DNA from: Azorinus chamasolen
Taxonomy: Eukaryota > Mollusca > Bivalvia > Cardiida > Solecurtidae
Length of the DNA stretch: 64,000 nucleotides
Assembly: GCA_963576725.1 (NCBI GenBank)
Contig: OY755241.1
Coordinates: 23,720,449-23,784,448, forward strand
Reading direction: 5' to 3'
Below are positions 44,014 through 54,235 of this stretch, in pieces (the first letter of the stretch is position 1; each line of letters opens with the position of its first letter). Position numbers and translations under genes: made by a program. The notes beneath the pieces were generated by a model. That model searched no databases. It was not told the DNA's origin and saw only the letters and a program-made list of their open reading frames with translations.

Positions 44014-44822
44014 CATAGAGCGACTTCGATCATCAACCAGTGGTCAATACGGTCTTTGAACGGACGCAGACTGGTCGAAGTTTGGTTTGGTTCCTCTAGC
44101 TCGCTCTTCACGAAAAAGGAACAAAACCACTATTGTGGTATTCAGAATACCAACTTCAGTTCGACAATACTGCAACCGTTGGTCTAACCAGAGACACTAA
44201 TTCTGAAAATGGGTGATCCCTCGAAAGCAAAAGTAGAAATGCAAAAACAGAAAATTGCAGACTCGGTTTTATTAAATATGTTCATGAGTAGTAATTAAAA
44301 GTGCAACACTACTCACGCCCCCTAGCACCGGCTTAAGCAGTATTCAATTTTTTAAACTAATAACATGAAAACTAATGACCCCGAAGGACCAGAAAATATA
44401 ACAACACTGAAAATGAAGTACGGCGCGACTTCTTACGGCCGCCACAGAAGCACTTAACACCTGCTGTTGTGAATACATATATTCTGAAAATGGGTGATCC
44501 CTCGAAAGCAAAAGTAGAAATTCAAAAGGAGAAAATTGCAGACTAGGTTTTATTGAGTCTGTTCATGAGTAGTAATTAAAAGTGCAACACTACTCACGCC
44601 CTCTAGCACCGTCTTAATCAGCATTCAATTTTCAAAACTTATAACATGAAAACTAATGATCCCCAAGGATCAGAAAATATAACAACACTGAGCATGAAGT
44701 ACGGGGCGACGTTTTACGGCCTCCAGTTTACTAAACTGACACTTTTCTCTAACCAGAGACAGTTCGATTAAACATTAGTCGAACAGTAGTCACAATAGTC
44801 GATGATCGAAGTCGCTCGATGT
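44014..44822. mobile_element. Inverted-repeat element with PLE fragments inside
   Basis: Ends CATAGAGCGACTTCGATCAT and the inverse of GATGATCGAAGTCGCTCGAT. Its own sequence is only 44014-44197 and 44748-44822. The middle is an inserted pair of PLE pseudo-LTR units. No transposase. Confidence 0.75.
44198..44747 (+). repeat. Two tandem PLE pseudo-LTR units, 14-bp target duplication
   Basis: attctgaaaatgggtgatcc at 44201 and 44481 (280-bp period). Each unit has the gagtagtaatt...acactactc hairpin and the caccggcttaagcagtatt segment. TCTAACCAGAGACA occurs at 44184-44197 and 44748-44761, directly flanking the insertion. A second unit ends at the tcctcc/ctccag border, so the insertion is 5'/3' truncated. 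Confidence 0.82.
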
Positions 44823-44824
44823 AT

Positions 44825-46432
44825 ATGAACCTGATTTCCGGTCTGGCTAAAACCCAGACTTGTTTACTAAGTCGGAACTTCAGTTCTAAATTTCATTCAG
44901 ATTATGTTCTTGTTCCTGCTGACAAGGCATCAAACAATGTAATCATTATTTGAAGATTGTATTATGTTGATGTATTAAAGAAGGAGCTAACTGATTCAAA
45001 AACTTATATAACAGTTCAAACACCTGAAAAAGATATAGTCTCGGAACATGTAAAAATGTGCAATAATTTTAAGTCTGGTCCTAATATAAAACAACATAAA
45101 CTTTCTACTTTGTACTGGATTCCGAAACTACATAAAAACCCTTATAAGTCGCGTTTTATTGCCAACTCTAGCTGTTGTACCACTACTAAATTATCTATAC
45201 TTTTGACGTCCTGTCTTACTACAATCAAAGAACATGTTAAACGCTACTGTGATAAAATATATGAAAATTCTGGTATTAATGTTTTTTGGTCCATAAAAAA
45301 TTCAAATGATGTTTTAACAAAACTTGAAAATGAACAGTATAACATTTCTTTACTGAGCTCTTATGATTTCTCTACACTCTATACTACTCTACCTCACCAT
45401 CTTATAAAGGATAAACTTATTAAATTAATAGAAAAAACCTTTGCCAGAGAAAACAAAATGTTCATTGCTTGTAATGGTCAACGTTCATTCTTTTCGAATT
45501 CAGAAGTTGAACATTACACAATGTGGACTTGCCTTGATGTTTGTAGATCTCTTACCTTTCTTTTAGATAATATATTTGTGCGTTATGGTGATACCATATA
45601 TCGTCAAGTTGTTGGTATACCCATGGGTACAAATTGTGCCCCTCTTGTTGCAGATTTGTTTTTGTATTGCTACGAGAGGGATTTTATGCTTAGCTTAAAA
45701 CCTGATACACAGACCGATATTGTTAATGCTTTTAATAAAACTTCAAGGTATTTAGACGATATTTTGAATTTAGATAATCCTTATTTTGATAGTATGGTTT
45801 CTTCAATCTACCCAAAAGAACTGTCTTTAAACAAAGCGAATCAATCTGACATTAATGCTTCATTTTTAGATTTGAATCTTTCAATTACAAATGATAAAGT
45901 TTCGTCCAAAGTATACGATAAAAGAGAAGATTTTAATTTTAAAATTGTTAATTATCCTTTTCTAGATGGGGATGTGCCACGTTCTACATCTTATGGGGTT
46001 TATATTTCTCAACTTATTAGGTTTGCCCGAGCCTGTTCTTTGCTTAAAGATTTTAACAGACGTAATTTAGTTATAACTGATAAACTTCTTAAGCAAGGTT
46101 ACAGATATCACAAACTTCGGAAAACCTTTTCTAAATTTTATTATCGAAATTTACCTCTCATTAGTAAATATAATTGCAATCTACGGACGTTACTGCGACA
46201 AGGCATTTCTCAACCAGAATTTTATGGGGATGTTATCTACAAACTTAGGAAAGTTCGGGGTCATATCCATTTTCATGATTTGTTTATAAAACGCATTAAA
46301 ACATTTAAAAAGAAAGGTTATGATCCTATTATATTGCAACACACTGCATGTTTGGTTATCGACCCTTTTACAGTCGGTAGCTACGCTTCCCTCTTTGCTT
46401 GCGCGATGACAGGCCGAGGTAGTAATCTATGA
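44825..46432 (+). mobile_element. Naiad-type Penelope-like retroelement, RT of copy 1
   Basis: One long frame with a single in-frame TGA (44951-44953) and then 491 uninterrupted codons. RT landmarks in order: YVLVPADKAS (finger start), STLYWIPKLHKNP, the LSSYDFSTLYTTLP motif, IPMGTNCAPLVADLFLYCYE, the catalytic box SRYLDDILNL, then SYGVYISQLIRFARACS and the KLLKQGYRYHKLRKTFSKF thumb-like region. GxxMGTxxAP with [FY]xDDI is typical of PLE reverse transcriptases. No endonuclease follows, as expected where it is N-terminal. The 5' half is missing: the frame emerges from an inverted-repeat element at 44822. The long open frame suggests a young copy. Confidence 0.8.
44951..44953 (+). other. In-frame TGA, candidate selenocysteine codon (RT, copy 1)
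   Basis: Reads ...ASNNVIII-TGA-RLYYVDVLKKEL.... It is the only stop-type codon in about 536 codons. The diverged copy at 52298 has TGA at the same alignment position (VIIV-TGA-RLHYIDVL). Confidence 0.6.
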
Positions 46433-46631
46433 TGGTATACTCTTAAACTTGGATACAGGAGGAGCTTACCAGACTCATGTATTACTTTTTCCCTGTCGTG
46501 CCCTTAACGGCTTACCTGCAGGTGCTCTGACTTCAGCAAAGTCATTGAGTACATATTTGACGGATTGTCACAGTTATTATGCTATGTTTTACATGTTGTC
46601 CTGTGTTCACCGTCGTCTATGTTGTGGGTAA
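46433..46631 (+). pseudogene. PLE copy 1 C-terminus, shifted frame
   Basis: After the TGA at 46430 the homologous C-terminal tail continues in another frame (GILLNLDTGGAYQTHVLLFP ... SAKSLSTYLTD), to TAA-type stop after RRLCCG. The inverted copy at 51119-50880 shows the tail in one frame (LVLYEGDLLNPEMEGER ... AAQSLSTLAIGG). A small indel near 46420 therefore separates it here. Confidence 0.65.
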
Positions 46632-46675
46632 GTCCAGCGGGGATACCTTTATTTACAATATTTGTAAAGCTAGGG

Positions 46676-47000
46676 TGACTTTGAGAGAAGTGTGAGGTTA
46701 GGACGTCCGTAAACCGGTTTAAACCCCCAGTGGTGTTTTTGCTGCTGACCGTGCCAAGGCGGTACTCTCTTTGTCACCCTTCCTTTTGTTTGCCTTGCGT
46801 CTTTGTGCTTGTGGTTTGTTTATGTTGTGGAACGTTTGTCCCTGGTTCTTGTGTGTCTTTTGGTGTTTTCTGTGTTCATTTCGTGTGTGTGTGTGTGCGT
46901 TTGGGTGTGGTTGTGTGTGTGTGTGTCATGCTGTCTATCGGTGTTTTGGTGGTGGTTGCGTCTTGCATGTGGCTTTGCCTGCTTGACTTTACTACTTTTC
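46676..47000 (+). repeat. PLE 3' UTR block with TG-rich tract
   Basis: gagagaagtgtgaggttaggacgtccgtaaaccggtttaaacccccagtggtg ... tgctgaccgtgccaaggcggtactc, a tg-rich run (46880-46925), ending gcctgcttgactttactacttttcc. Nearly identical to 52441-52788. The first part is also shared with 54340-54405 and, inverted, 50695-50760. Open frames here are low-complexity artefacts. Confidence 0.8.
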
Positions 47001-47102
47001 CATTTAAGTGCTCGTGTGTTGGTCGTAAAAGTTGCCTTGTACTCGTACTTCATTCTCAGTGTTATATTTTCTTACCCTTAGGGGTCATTGGTGGTATAAG
47101 TT

Positions 47103-47190
47103 TGAAAATTGAATACTGCTAAAGCCGGTGCTAGGGGCGTGAGTAGTGCTGCACTAAAGGATAACCACTTTCAGAATATATGCAGTAAAC
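47103..47190 (-). repeat. Inverted, truncated PLE pseudo-LTR
   Basis: gaaaattgaatactgctaaagccggtgctaggggcgtgagtagtgctgcac then a jump to actttcagaatata. It is the reverse complement of the pseudo-LTR unit with an internal deletion. Confidence 0.75.
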
Positions 47191-47486
47191 TCAGTACTTG
47201 GAATGGATTTAATCCTGATGCAATGTTTTATCCATAAGCAGGACCAAACCTACTATTAAATATACATTCACTCTTAGAACATACTGATAAGTTAAAGCAT
47301 TTAGGGGTTATCATTCAGAAGACTCAGAATATTTCTGTTTTAGATGCAGTCAGTTTCAAACACATCGTATCTTTCTATTTAAACAAGGGATTTCCATCTA
47401 CTTAGCACCGAATACTAACTATTCGGAAAGGATTATTTCTCTGTTAAAGATAATTGCACAAAATATGAAGGTGTGGAGATCTATTT
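47191..47486. other. No feature seen
   Basis: AT-rich sequence between a PLE fragment and an M1 copy. No ORF, repeat or RNA signal recognised. Confidence 0.5.
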
Positions 47487-47731
47487 AACCCTTTCCCCGG
47501 TGAATATTCATGTAGAAAAACCTGACGTCATGGATATTAATAAGATTATTTTTTATAATGGCATATGGCACAGTACATTTTGCCTCAGGCAGAAGCTGTA
47601 GAATCAGATCTATATTACACCATAAGCAAACGGAGCAGACCCTGATCAGACTGCTCCTATGGGAGCCGTCTGATCTGGGTCTACCCTGTTTGCAGATACG
47701 TCAAAATGTGCTTACATAAGGGAAAGGGATA
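47487..47731. repeat. M1 MITE
   Basis: tttaaccctttccccggtg left, aagggaaagggataag right. Hairpin gcaaacggagcagaccctgatcagactgctcc / ggagccgtctgatctgggtctaccctgtttgc. Confidence 0.82.
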
Positions 47732-48045
47732 AGGAATGCTATGAGATTTGAATAAGCATTATACTTGTTCAGACCATTTCATTTTTCCTGACTCAATCCT
47801 TGCTGTTAGCACTCACTTGGACAGTGTTGATAAATTTTAAAGCGTTAAACAAATATTGTAAGAGGGGTAACAATAGGTTTTGAGTCATATTCAATTATTT
47901 GCTGCTACTTAATTTTATTAATTTAGAGTATTATGAATCAGTTCTTTTCGGTATACATGTTGACATAGAATACATATACACCATATGTATGTATGCAAAC
48001 TGGACGTTGGCTTGTTGATTAATACCTACTAATAAGTAAAATTAC

Positions 48046-48332
48046 ATGGTGTTAGAAGTCAACATGTATTTGGATATATACAATGCCATTAATCTTCGAT
48101 CGCCTGATAGACTGCAGTTTGAAGGAGATTTGAAAGAGATTTGCCGAAAGTTCAAACTGCCTTTTGATGTATATTTATCTGCTACAGGACTTGACGAAAG
48201 GCACGACAAAGTGAAATGTTTTATGTTGCTGAAAATTATTGGCCGTGAGGCATATTCCGGTGGAATGAAGAAGGCGATGCTCATGCAGACGCTTTTAAAG
48301 TCAGCAAGATCTGGGCAATATTTGAAAAATAC
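48046..48332 (+). pseudogene. Ty3/gypsy gag, N-terminal part, split from the rest
   Basis: Opens at ATG 48046 and includes RLQFEGDLKEICRKFKLPFD and YLSATGLDERHDKVKCFMLL, the beginning typical of gag in K02A2.6-like Ty3/gypsy elements. The frame runs to 48345, but its last codons lie in the mariner end starting at 48333. The gag segment expected next resumes at about 54556. TGGTGTTAGAAG right at the start resembles a primer-binding site, so a 5' LTR may end near 48045. No matching 3' LTR was seen. Confidence 0.65.
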
Positions 48333-49100
48333 GAGGGGTGATTGATAAGGTCGCAGAATTGCTTGATTATTTAAACATGGAATAGTAAACGAAAAAACAA
48401 AGTATATCACGTTTACTCACGACTAACATAGAGCTCAAATACTATTTAGATACATTGAACAAAAAAAAAGTCTTCATGAAACATTGAACAATAGTACTAT
48501 GTAGTACTTAAAGCACGCCGATGTCAACGTTGGGCCACGCTGACGTTACTTAAACGTAAAAGTCAACTGTCTGTTTACCTTTCTCGACGTAATCATCTAA
48601 TGTGGCCACATACTTTAAATAACTTTCTACCCATTGGTCAAATGTTACCTTAATCCAATCCTCACTGAATGATGAAACTATTTCATGTGTCTTGTAATGT
48701 ACATGTAATATCTAAAGGGGTTTCAAACTGTTGGCCTCTAAGTTCCTTCTTCAGATCATGAAACAGATGAAAGTCCAAAGGGGCTAAAATTCGTCGACAA
48801 CCACTGAAATTCTACCATCCCTAAACAGGTCGTGCCATTTTCAACAGGTTGATAATGTGTTTGTAAATTGTTTTGGTGTTTCTTCCGGTGAAAGTTTGAG
48901 TCCCATACATAATTTGACAACCGCGCCCAAGTCAATGTCATCTGTTGACGTCATGCACCGTTTTGAAACCATGGCCATAAGACGCTGATGCGAAATAACC
49001 GGCGGACACAATGTTTCCAAACTTTCGAATCGTCACGCTAACAACAGTTGCATTCGTGCCAAATATGTGTTAAATTTGACTGCGCACTAGCATACCTAGT
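48333..49100 (-). pseudogene. Mariner transposase remnant, C-terminal region
   Basis: The minus strand at about 48790-48700 reads APLDFHLFHDLKKELRGQQF, the third catalytic-Asp region of mariner transposases (usual form: PDLAPSDFHLF). At 48665-48570 it reads SFSEDWIKVTFDQWVESYLK and YVATLDDYVEK. The edge at 48331-48352 is TA|CGAGGGGTGATTGATAAGG, a mariner-like terminal repeat. Frameshifts throughout. The other end was not found, so the right limit is approximate. Confidence 0.7.
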
Positions 49101-49225
49101 GAATTCAGAATATGTGAAATAATAACAGCATGCTTCAAGTCAAAAAACAGCTGATGTAGATACCATTTATTCTTCTTACGGGTAAAATATCTATTTACCT
49201 CCCTAATAATGTATACAACTGTTTT

Positions 49226-49256
49226 CTGCATGACTCATTTTTGTATTTTTATTATC
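49226..49256 (+). repeat. PLE terminal sequence at the left edge of the complex
   Basis: ttttctgcatgactcatttttgtatttttatt, a match to the 3' terminus at 54519-54550 (ttcctgcatgactcatttttgtactttt). The PLE complex is thus bounded by the same ~30 bp on both sides. Confidence 0.65.
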
Positions 49257-49259
49257 ACA

Positions 49260-50545
49260 ACAGTGTTGCTTGTGCCTTGTGGTGGCCGTAAGTCTCCCCG
49301 TACACGTAATTGATGTTGTTATCATTCTCTTGCAGGATATGCAAGTAACATACACAACTCTCATTCGCCTCTTATATCATCATAAGTATGTCATGCACCT
49401 CGTGGTAGGTGTTGTGTTCACCAACAATTTGATGCACATGGTAGCTACACTAATGTAATTGACGTGTTGATGAACACAATACAGGTGTCCCTCTATCACT
49501 TTCCAATATGAATAAAGTTAAAATATCTCTAATAGAACTGAAAGCTATAAATATGCAATCTGTGTCGTCTGTAGAAGTACCCAAAAGTATTTCTAATTTC
49601 TCTTCCCTTCAACCTTATGCTCGTTTAAAACCACTTAATCTTCAGTCGGCATCATCTTTTCACATACCATCTCTTTCTGTTAAAGAATGTGTTTTCAATG
49701 GACCAAGAGTTGTACTGTCACCTTTAAAATCTGTTATCCAAAATGTTTCTTCTATTCGTAAATGGTCCTTATACAAGCGACACAGAGTGTATCCGATTAT
49801 CCAAAAGTGCTTTGCTAAGAGGTGCATATGTTGCAGTAACATTTCTTGTAATTCCACTATAAAATCTACAGTTAATGGTAGACCCTTTAATGTCAAGATA
49901 ATCTCAGACGTTGATTGTACTACTACTAAAGTTATTTATGTTTTAACTTGAAACGCCCCTAGTTGCGGTATATAGTACTAAGGACAAACGGGATGTGCTT
50001 TGAAGACTCGATTTCGTGAGCATGCATATCAGTGTCGAAATCGTAAACTAAAACATTTTTACACTAACACTTTCGGAAATCTGGCCATTCTTGTAAAGAT
50101 GTTTTAGTACAAATTGTTGAGCATATAACATATGATAAGGATGCTACAAGTAGATTTAAATCGAAAGCTAGATTAATATCTGAATTAAATTTGATCATAA
50201 AATTGCAAACGCCTTTTCCTTTAGGATTGAATGATAATATTTACCAGACTGGAAATAGTTCAAAAGAACCTCATATAGTTATCTTTTCAACTTTTTCTAT
50301 AAGAAAACGCAAAACTGGATCACATGGCATTCGCAAAAATGGTAATATTAAACGAAAATCTCGTTTGAAAATGACTATTCTTGATCTACATACTTTACGT
50401 CTAGCTTCTGGTAAACATACTATGCTATCTAGACTTTCCTCCTTATCTATATCTTCATTAAAAGAAATTGACGAGCCAGCCGATAAAATTATTTTTAGAT
50501 CAGATCCTCTCATAAGAACGGCTAGTTTGATACAAAAAGTACAAA
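49260..50545 (+). pseudogene. Naiad-type PLE N-terminal endonuclease module (GIY-YIG-like)
   Basis: A long frame from ATG 49508 ends at TGA 49949-49951. Before it stands CICCSNISC and FNVKIISDVDCTTTKVIYVLT, and after the TGA NAPSCGI. PLE endonucleases have VIY(L/V)(I/L)xC...C(G)xxYVG here, so TGA sits at the Cys of a Cys pair in the GIY part. Further on TRFREHAYQCR is the R-x3-H helix of GIY-YIG enzymes. One frameshift near 50075 leads to the frame through 50530 (IYQTGNSSKEPHIVIFSTFS, basic tail). There are true nonsense codons (TAG and TAA near 49975-49985). An upstream Cys-rich frame (49264-49500) with TGA at 49311 may be the N-terminus. An endonuclease ahead of the RT is the permuted order of Naiads. 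Confidence 0.7.
49949..49951 (+). other. In-frame TGA, candidate selenocysteine codon (endonuclease)
   Basis: VIYVLT-TGA-NAPSCGI: the TGA occupies the place where PLE GIY-YIG endonucleases usually carry a Cys of their zinc-binding set (from general knowledge of the family). Confidence 0.5.
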
Positions 50546-51477
50546 AATGAGTCATGCAGGAAACACCACATACAGAACAAACACTCGCCCGAACAGCAAC
50601 ACAAGGAAACAGCAAATGTACATAAGTAGAAAAAACAACAAGAGACGCACAAAGACAAAACAAACATACAATAGGAGGAAGATGGAAGTACCGCCTTGGA
50701 ACGGTCAGTGACAAAAGTCACTGGGGGGTTAAACCGGTTTATGAGCGCCCAACCTCACACTTATTCCATCCCCATCCTAAAAGACAAACAGTGTAAATAA
50801 ACGTATCCCCTCTCCGACTAACCTACAACAACCGCGACAGCAAATACAGTGGTAAAATGCATGTATAACGAAAAAACATTTAAGTGAACATACTGTATCC
50901 ACCTATCGCTAGTGTACTCAATGATTGAGCTGCAAACAGAGTAACTGTAGAAAAGTAATAAAGGGTACGACAAAAATGAAATAGTACAGATATCCGACGT
51001 TCTCCTTCCATTTCTGGATTTAAGAGGTCGCCTTCATAGAGTACTAAACCTTTCTTGTCGGCGTACATGCAAAGTGGCCAGCGTGATTGCCAACTGTAAA
51101 AGGGTTCACAACCAAACATGCAGTATGTTGTAGTGCTACAGGATCATATCCCTTTTTAATGAATTGTTTTATACATTTGATGAACAAAGTGAGAAAATGG
51201 GTATGTCCAATAACTTTACGAAGTTTGTAAATCAGATCACCATAAAATTCAGGATGTGAAATACCGTGTCGCAGAAGCTCCTTGAGATTACATTTGTACT
51301 TGCCAATAAGCGAGAGATTTCGATAGTAAAATTTAGAGAAAGTTTTTCTTAGTTTATGGTATCTATATCCTTGCTTAAGCAGTTTTTCAGTTAAAATGAG
51401 ATTTCGACTGTTAAAATCGTCAATAGATGAACAAGCTCTAGCAAAACGAATAAGTTGAGATAAAAGCTTTACTCTAC
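50546..51477 (-). mobile_element. Inverted 5'-truncated PLE insertion (RT C-terminus and 3' UTR)
   Basis: On the minus strand: about 51477-51110 encodes LSQLIRFARACSSIDDFNSR, KLLKQGYRYHKLRKTFSKFY and HGISHPEFYGDLIYKLRKVI. In the next frame it gives the tail to FT* at 50880, then the UTR (ggttgggcgctcataaaccggtttaacc) and the 3' terminus (cctgcatgactcatttttgtac) at about 50540. It splits the plus-strand element between the endonuclease and linker modules. Confidence 0.75.
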
Positions 51478-51917
51478 ATGTTCTCAGACCGCACATTGAC
51501 AAATTATCTGAACACCAAAGATTATTCTTGAAAATTCCATTTCTTAATAAAGGTATTGATTTTATTGACCTCCAAAGTATTTTTAGATACAAAAATGTAA
51601 TTGACACTATTCCTAAATACTTTAAAAATACAGAACCACGTATCATCTGCTACAAATATAACAAACCCATCAGAAATACAATTTTGAACTATAACAATAT
51701 TGTGACCGACCTTAATATTAATGATAATATTCCTGATAATTGAGATTGCACCACCTCATATTTTGATATTCTCCGGCTGGTCATGTGATTACTGGTAATT
51801 TTGAGATAATTAAAGATAAACGTCTACGATCTCTTTTGAATAAAGGTCCCAAATTTAGAATATCATCCTTGATAGATTTTAACTCATGTCGAGTTCAAAT
51901 TGCGGAGGCTTATCAGT
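51478..51917 (+). pseudogene. PLE linker and RT N-terminal region with UxC motif
   Basis: Plus-strand frame 51480-51740 (HIDKLSEHQRLFLKIPFLNK ... YNKPIRNTILNYNNIVTDLN), then TGA-GAT-TGC at 51741-51749. This is the position of the CxC motif that joins endonuclease and RT in Naiad/Chlamys PLEs. A frameshift then leads to GHVITGNFEIIKDKRLRSLL and LIDFNSCRVQIAEAY. It precedes the RT start at 52080 and follows the endonuclease at 49508, giving the EN-linker-RT order once insertions are disregarded. Confidence 0.68.
51741..51743 (+). other. In-frame TGA at first Cys of the CxC-type motif
   Basis: Reads NIPDN-TGA-D-C-TTSYFD. With selenocysteine at TGA this is UxC. This linker motif is characteristic of N-terminal-endonuclease PLEs. 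Confidence 0.58.
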
Positions 51918-52078
51918 TTTGAAAATTGAATACTGCTTAAGCCGGTGCTAGGGGGCGTGAGTAGTGTTGCACTTTTAATTACTACTCATGAACAGGCTCA
52001 ATAAAACCGAGTCTGCAATTGTCTCCTTTTGCATTTCTACTTTTGCTTTCGAGGGATCACCCATTTTCAGAATATTAG
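51918..52078 (-). repeat. Inverted PLE pseudo-LTR inserted in the RT
   Basis: tgaaaattgaatactgcttaagccggtgc ... gagtagtgttgcacttttaattactactc ... tcgagggatcacccattttcagaatatta, the reverse complement of the unit at 44201. Confidence 0.85.
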
Positions 52079-52440
52079 TATTAAATGGTGTCGAAGAGAA
52101 CATGTTGAGTCTAATGCTCTTTCTAGATGGCAAAAACTAATTTTTGATATAATTGACAAACGCATTTCCTTTTATAGCTCTAATAAACACCTTCTTCCAC
52201 CTGAACCTATAATGTCTGTTAGACATATTAAAAAGGGTTTACAGGATTTCAATTCAAAATACGTTTTGATAAGGCATCGAATAATGTGATTATTGTTTGA
52301 CGATTACATTATATCGATGTCTTGAAGCAGAAAATTATTAATACCAAGTCATACATTTCAGTTACTACTGACGAAAAGACCATGTTAAAAAGTGTAAACA
52401 ACTTTGAACCGATATTAAAATTACAACACAAGATAAACTT
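52079..52440 (+). pseudogene. PLE RT, N-terminal fingers (copy 2)
   Basis: Frame with IKWCRREHVESNALSRWQKL and IMSVRHIKKGLQDFNSKYVL, then a short deletion/shift, DKASNNVIIV-TGA-RLHYIDVLKQ (TGA 52298-52300), and on to about 52440. It is cut by a copy of the 3' UTR block and continues at 52789. Confidence 0.72.
52298..52300 (+). other. In-frame TGA, candidate selenocysteine codon (RT, copy 2)
   Basis: Same position as 44951-44953 in an independent, diverged copy (flanks differ at several codons: VIIV/VIII, LHYIDVLKQ/LYYVDVLKK). Confidence 0.6.
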
Positions 52441-52788
52441 CCTTTGAGAGAAGTGTGAGGCTAGGACGTCCGTAAATCGGTTTAAACCCCCAGTGGTGTT
52501 TTTGCTACTGACCGTGCCAAGGCGGTACTCTCTTTGTCACCCTTCCTTTTGTTTGCCTTGCGTCTTTGTGCTTGTGATTTGTTCATGTGTGGAACGTTTG
52601 TCCCTGGTTCTTGTGTCTTTTGGTGTTTTCTGTGTTCATTTCGCGCGTGTGTGTGTGCGTTTGGGTGTGTGGTTGTGTGTGTGTGTGTGTGTGTGTGTGT
52701 CATGCTGTCTATCGGTGTTTTGGTGGTGGTTGCGTCTTGCATGTGGCTCTGCCTGCTTGACTTTACTACTTTTCCATTCCTACAATGA
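52441..52788 (+). repeat. PLE 3' UTR block inserted in the RT
   Basis: Begins gagagaagtgtgaggctaggacgtccgtaaatcgg and ends gcctgcttgactttactacttttcc. About 90 % like 46676-47000 by eye, with a longer TG tract (52672-52700). It interrupts copy 2 between the fingers and the palm. Confidence 0.8.
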
Positions 52789-54235
52789 TTGGTTACCAAA
52801 AATTACATTAAAAACCATACAAAGCGCGTTTCATTGCAGATTCTAGTTCATGTATAACTACTAAATTGTCTATACTTTTGACTTCTTGTTTAACGAAGGT
52901 AAAGGAACATGTAAAATTCTACTGTGATAAGACTTCTGGAATAAATCTCTTCTGGTCAATTAAGAACTCTTCAGACGTCTTAAACAAACTTAAGAACAAA
53001 AGGTATCTTGCATCCAATGTAAGCACGTAGGATCTATCTACTCTGTACACAACTCCGGATAAGCTTACTAACTTAATTCAGAAAGTATTTGCCCGGGGAA
53101 AAACATCATTCCTGGCATGTAATGCTGAAAAAACTTTCTTTACTGACGAGTAAATGAAATATTATACTAATTGGACGTGCTCAGAAGTTTGCGAATCACT
53201 AACCTTTCTTTTGGATAACATATGTGTACGTTATTGGAATGCTATATACCGTCAGGTATTATTGGTATTCCTATGGGTACGAATTGTGCACCACTTGTCG
53301 CAGATATGTTTTTGTACTGCTATGAGAGAGATTTCATGTTGCGTTTGAATCCTCAATCACCAGAAGATGTTATAAAAGCCTTCAATGAAACTTGCCGATG
53401 TTTGGATGATATTTTTAACTTAGATAACCCTTTCTTTGATGCTCTGATTCCTACAATTTATCCTAAATATCTCAAATTGAATAAAGCTAACCCGTCCGAC
53501 AATTATACAGCGTTTCTTGATCTAGATCTTAAAATTGATAATGGAATAATTTCTTCTAAAATATATGACAAAAGAGATGATTTTGATTTTAATATTGTAA
53601 ATGTTCCTCATCTTGACGGGGATATTCCCCGTGCTCCATCTTACGGGGTTTATATATCTCAACTTTTTCGTTTTGCTAGAGCTTGTTCATCTATTGACGA
53701 TTTTAACAGTCGAAATCTCATTCTAACTGAAAACTGCTTAAGCAAGGATATAGATACCATAAACTAAGAAAACCTTTCTCTAAATTTTACTATCAAAATC
53801 TCTTGCTTATTGGCAAGTACCAATGTAATCTCAAAGCGCTTCCGCGACACGGTATTTCACATCCTGAATTTTATGGTGATGTGATTTACAAACTTCGTAT
53901 ACTTATTGGACATATCCATTTTCTCACTTTGTTCATCAAATATGTTAAAAAAATTATTAAAAAGGGATATGATTCTGTGGTACTACAACATACTGCATGT
54001 TTGGTTGTCAACCCGTTTACAGCAATCACGCTGGCCTTTTTGCATGTACGCAGACAAGAAAGGTTTAGTACTCTATGAGACGACCTCTTAAATCCAAAAC
54101 CGGAAGGAGAACGTCCAATATCTGTACTATTTCGTTTTTGTCTTACCCTTTATTACTTTTCTACAGTAACTCTGTTTGCAGCTCAATCATTGAGTACACT
54201 AGCGATAGGTGAATACAGTTTGTTCACTTAAATGT
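52789..54235 (+). pseudogene. PLE RT, palm to C-terminus (copy 2), decayed
   Basis: Parallel to copy 1 from ARFIADSSS-like sequence through KEHVKFYCDK, a TAG in place of Tyr before DLSTLYTT, a TAA near 53153, a frameshift before IPMGTNCAPLVADMFLYCYE (53267 on), CRCLDDIFNLDNP (catalytic box), SYGVYISQLFRFARACSS, another shift near 53740, and HGISHPEFYGDVIYKLR. The C-terminal tail runs on to about 54230 with an indel near 54075. Presence of TAG and TAA shows real decay, in contrast to the conserved TGA at 52298. Confidence 0.78.

Noticed and set aside
44201..44240. Hammerhead ribozyme in the pseudo-LTR (ctgaaaatggg...tcgaaagc)
   Set aside because: The core CTGATGA is absent; only GAAA-like parts are present. 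Naiad-type PLEs are reported to lack canonical hammerheads.
46730..47122. Cys/Val-rich membrane-like ORFs (also 52493-52846)
   Set aside because: They lie in the PLE 3' UTR block and stem from its TG-rich tract.
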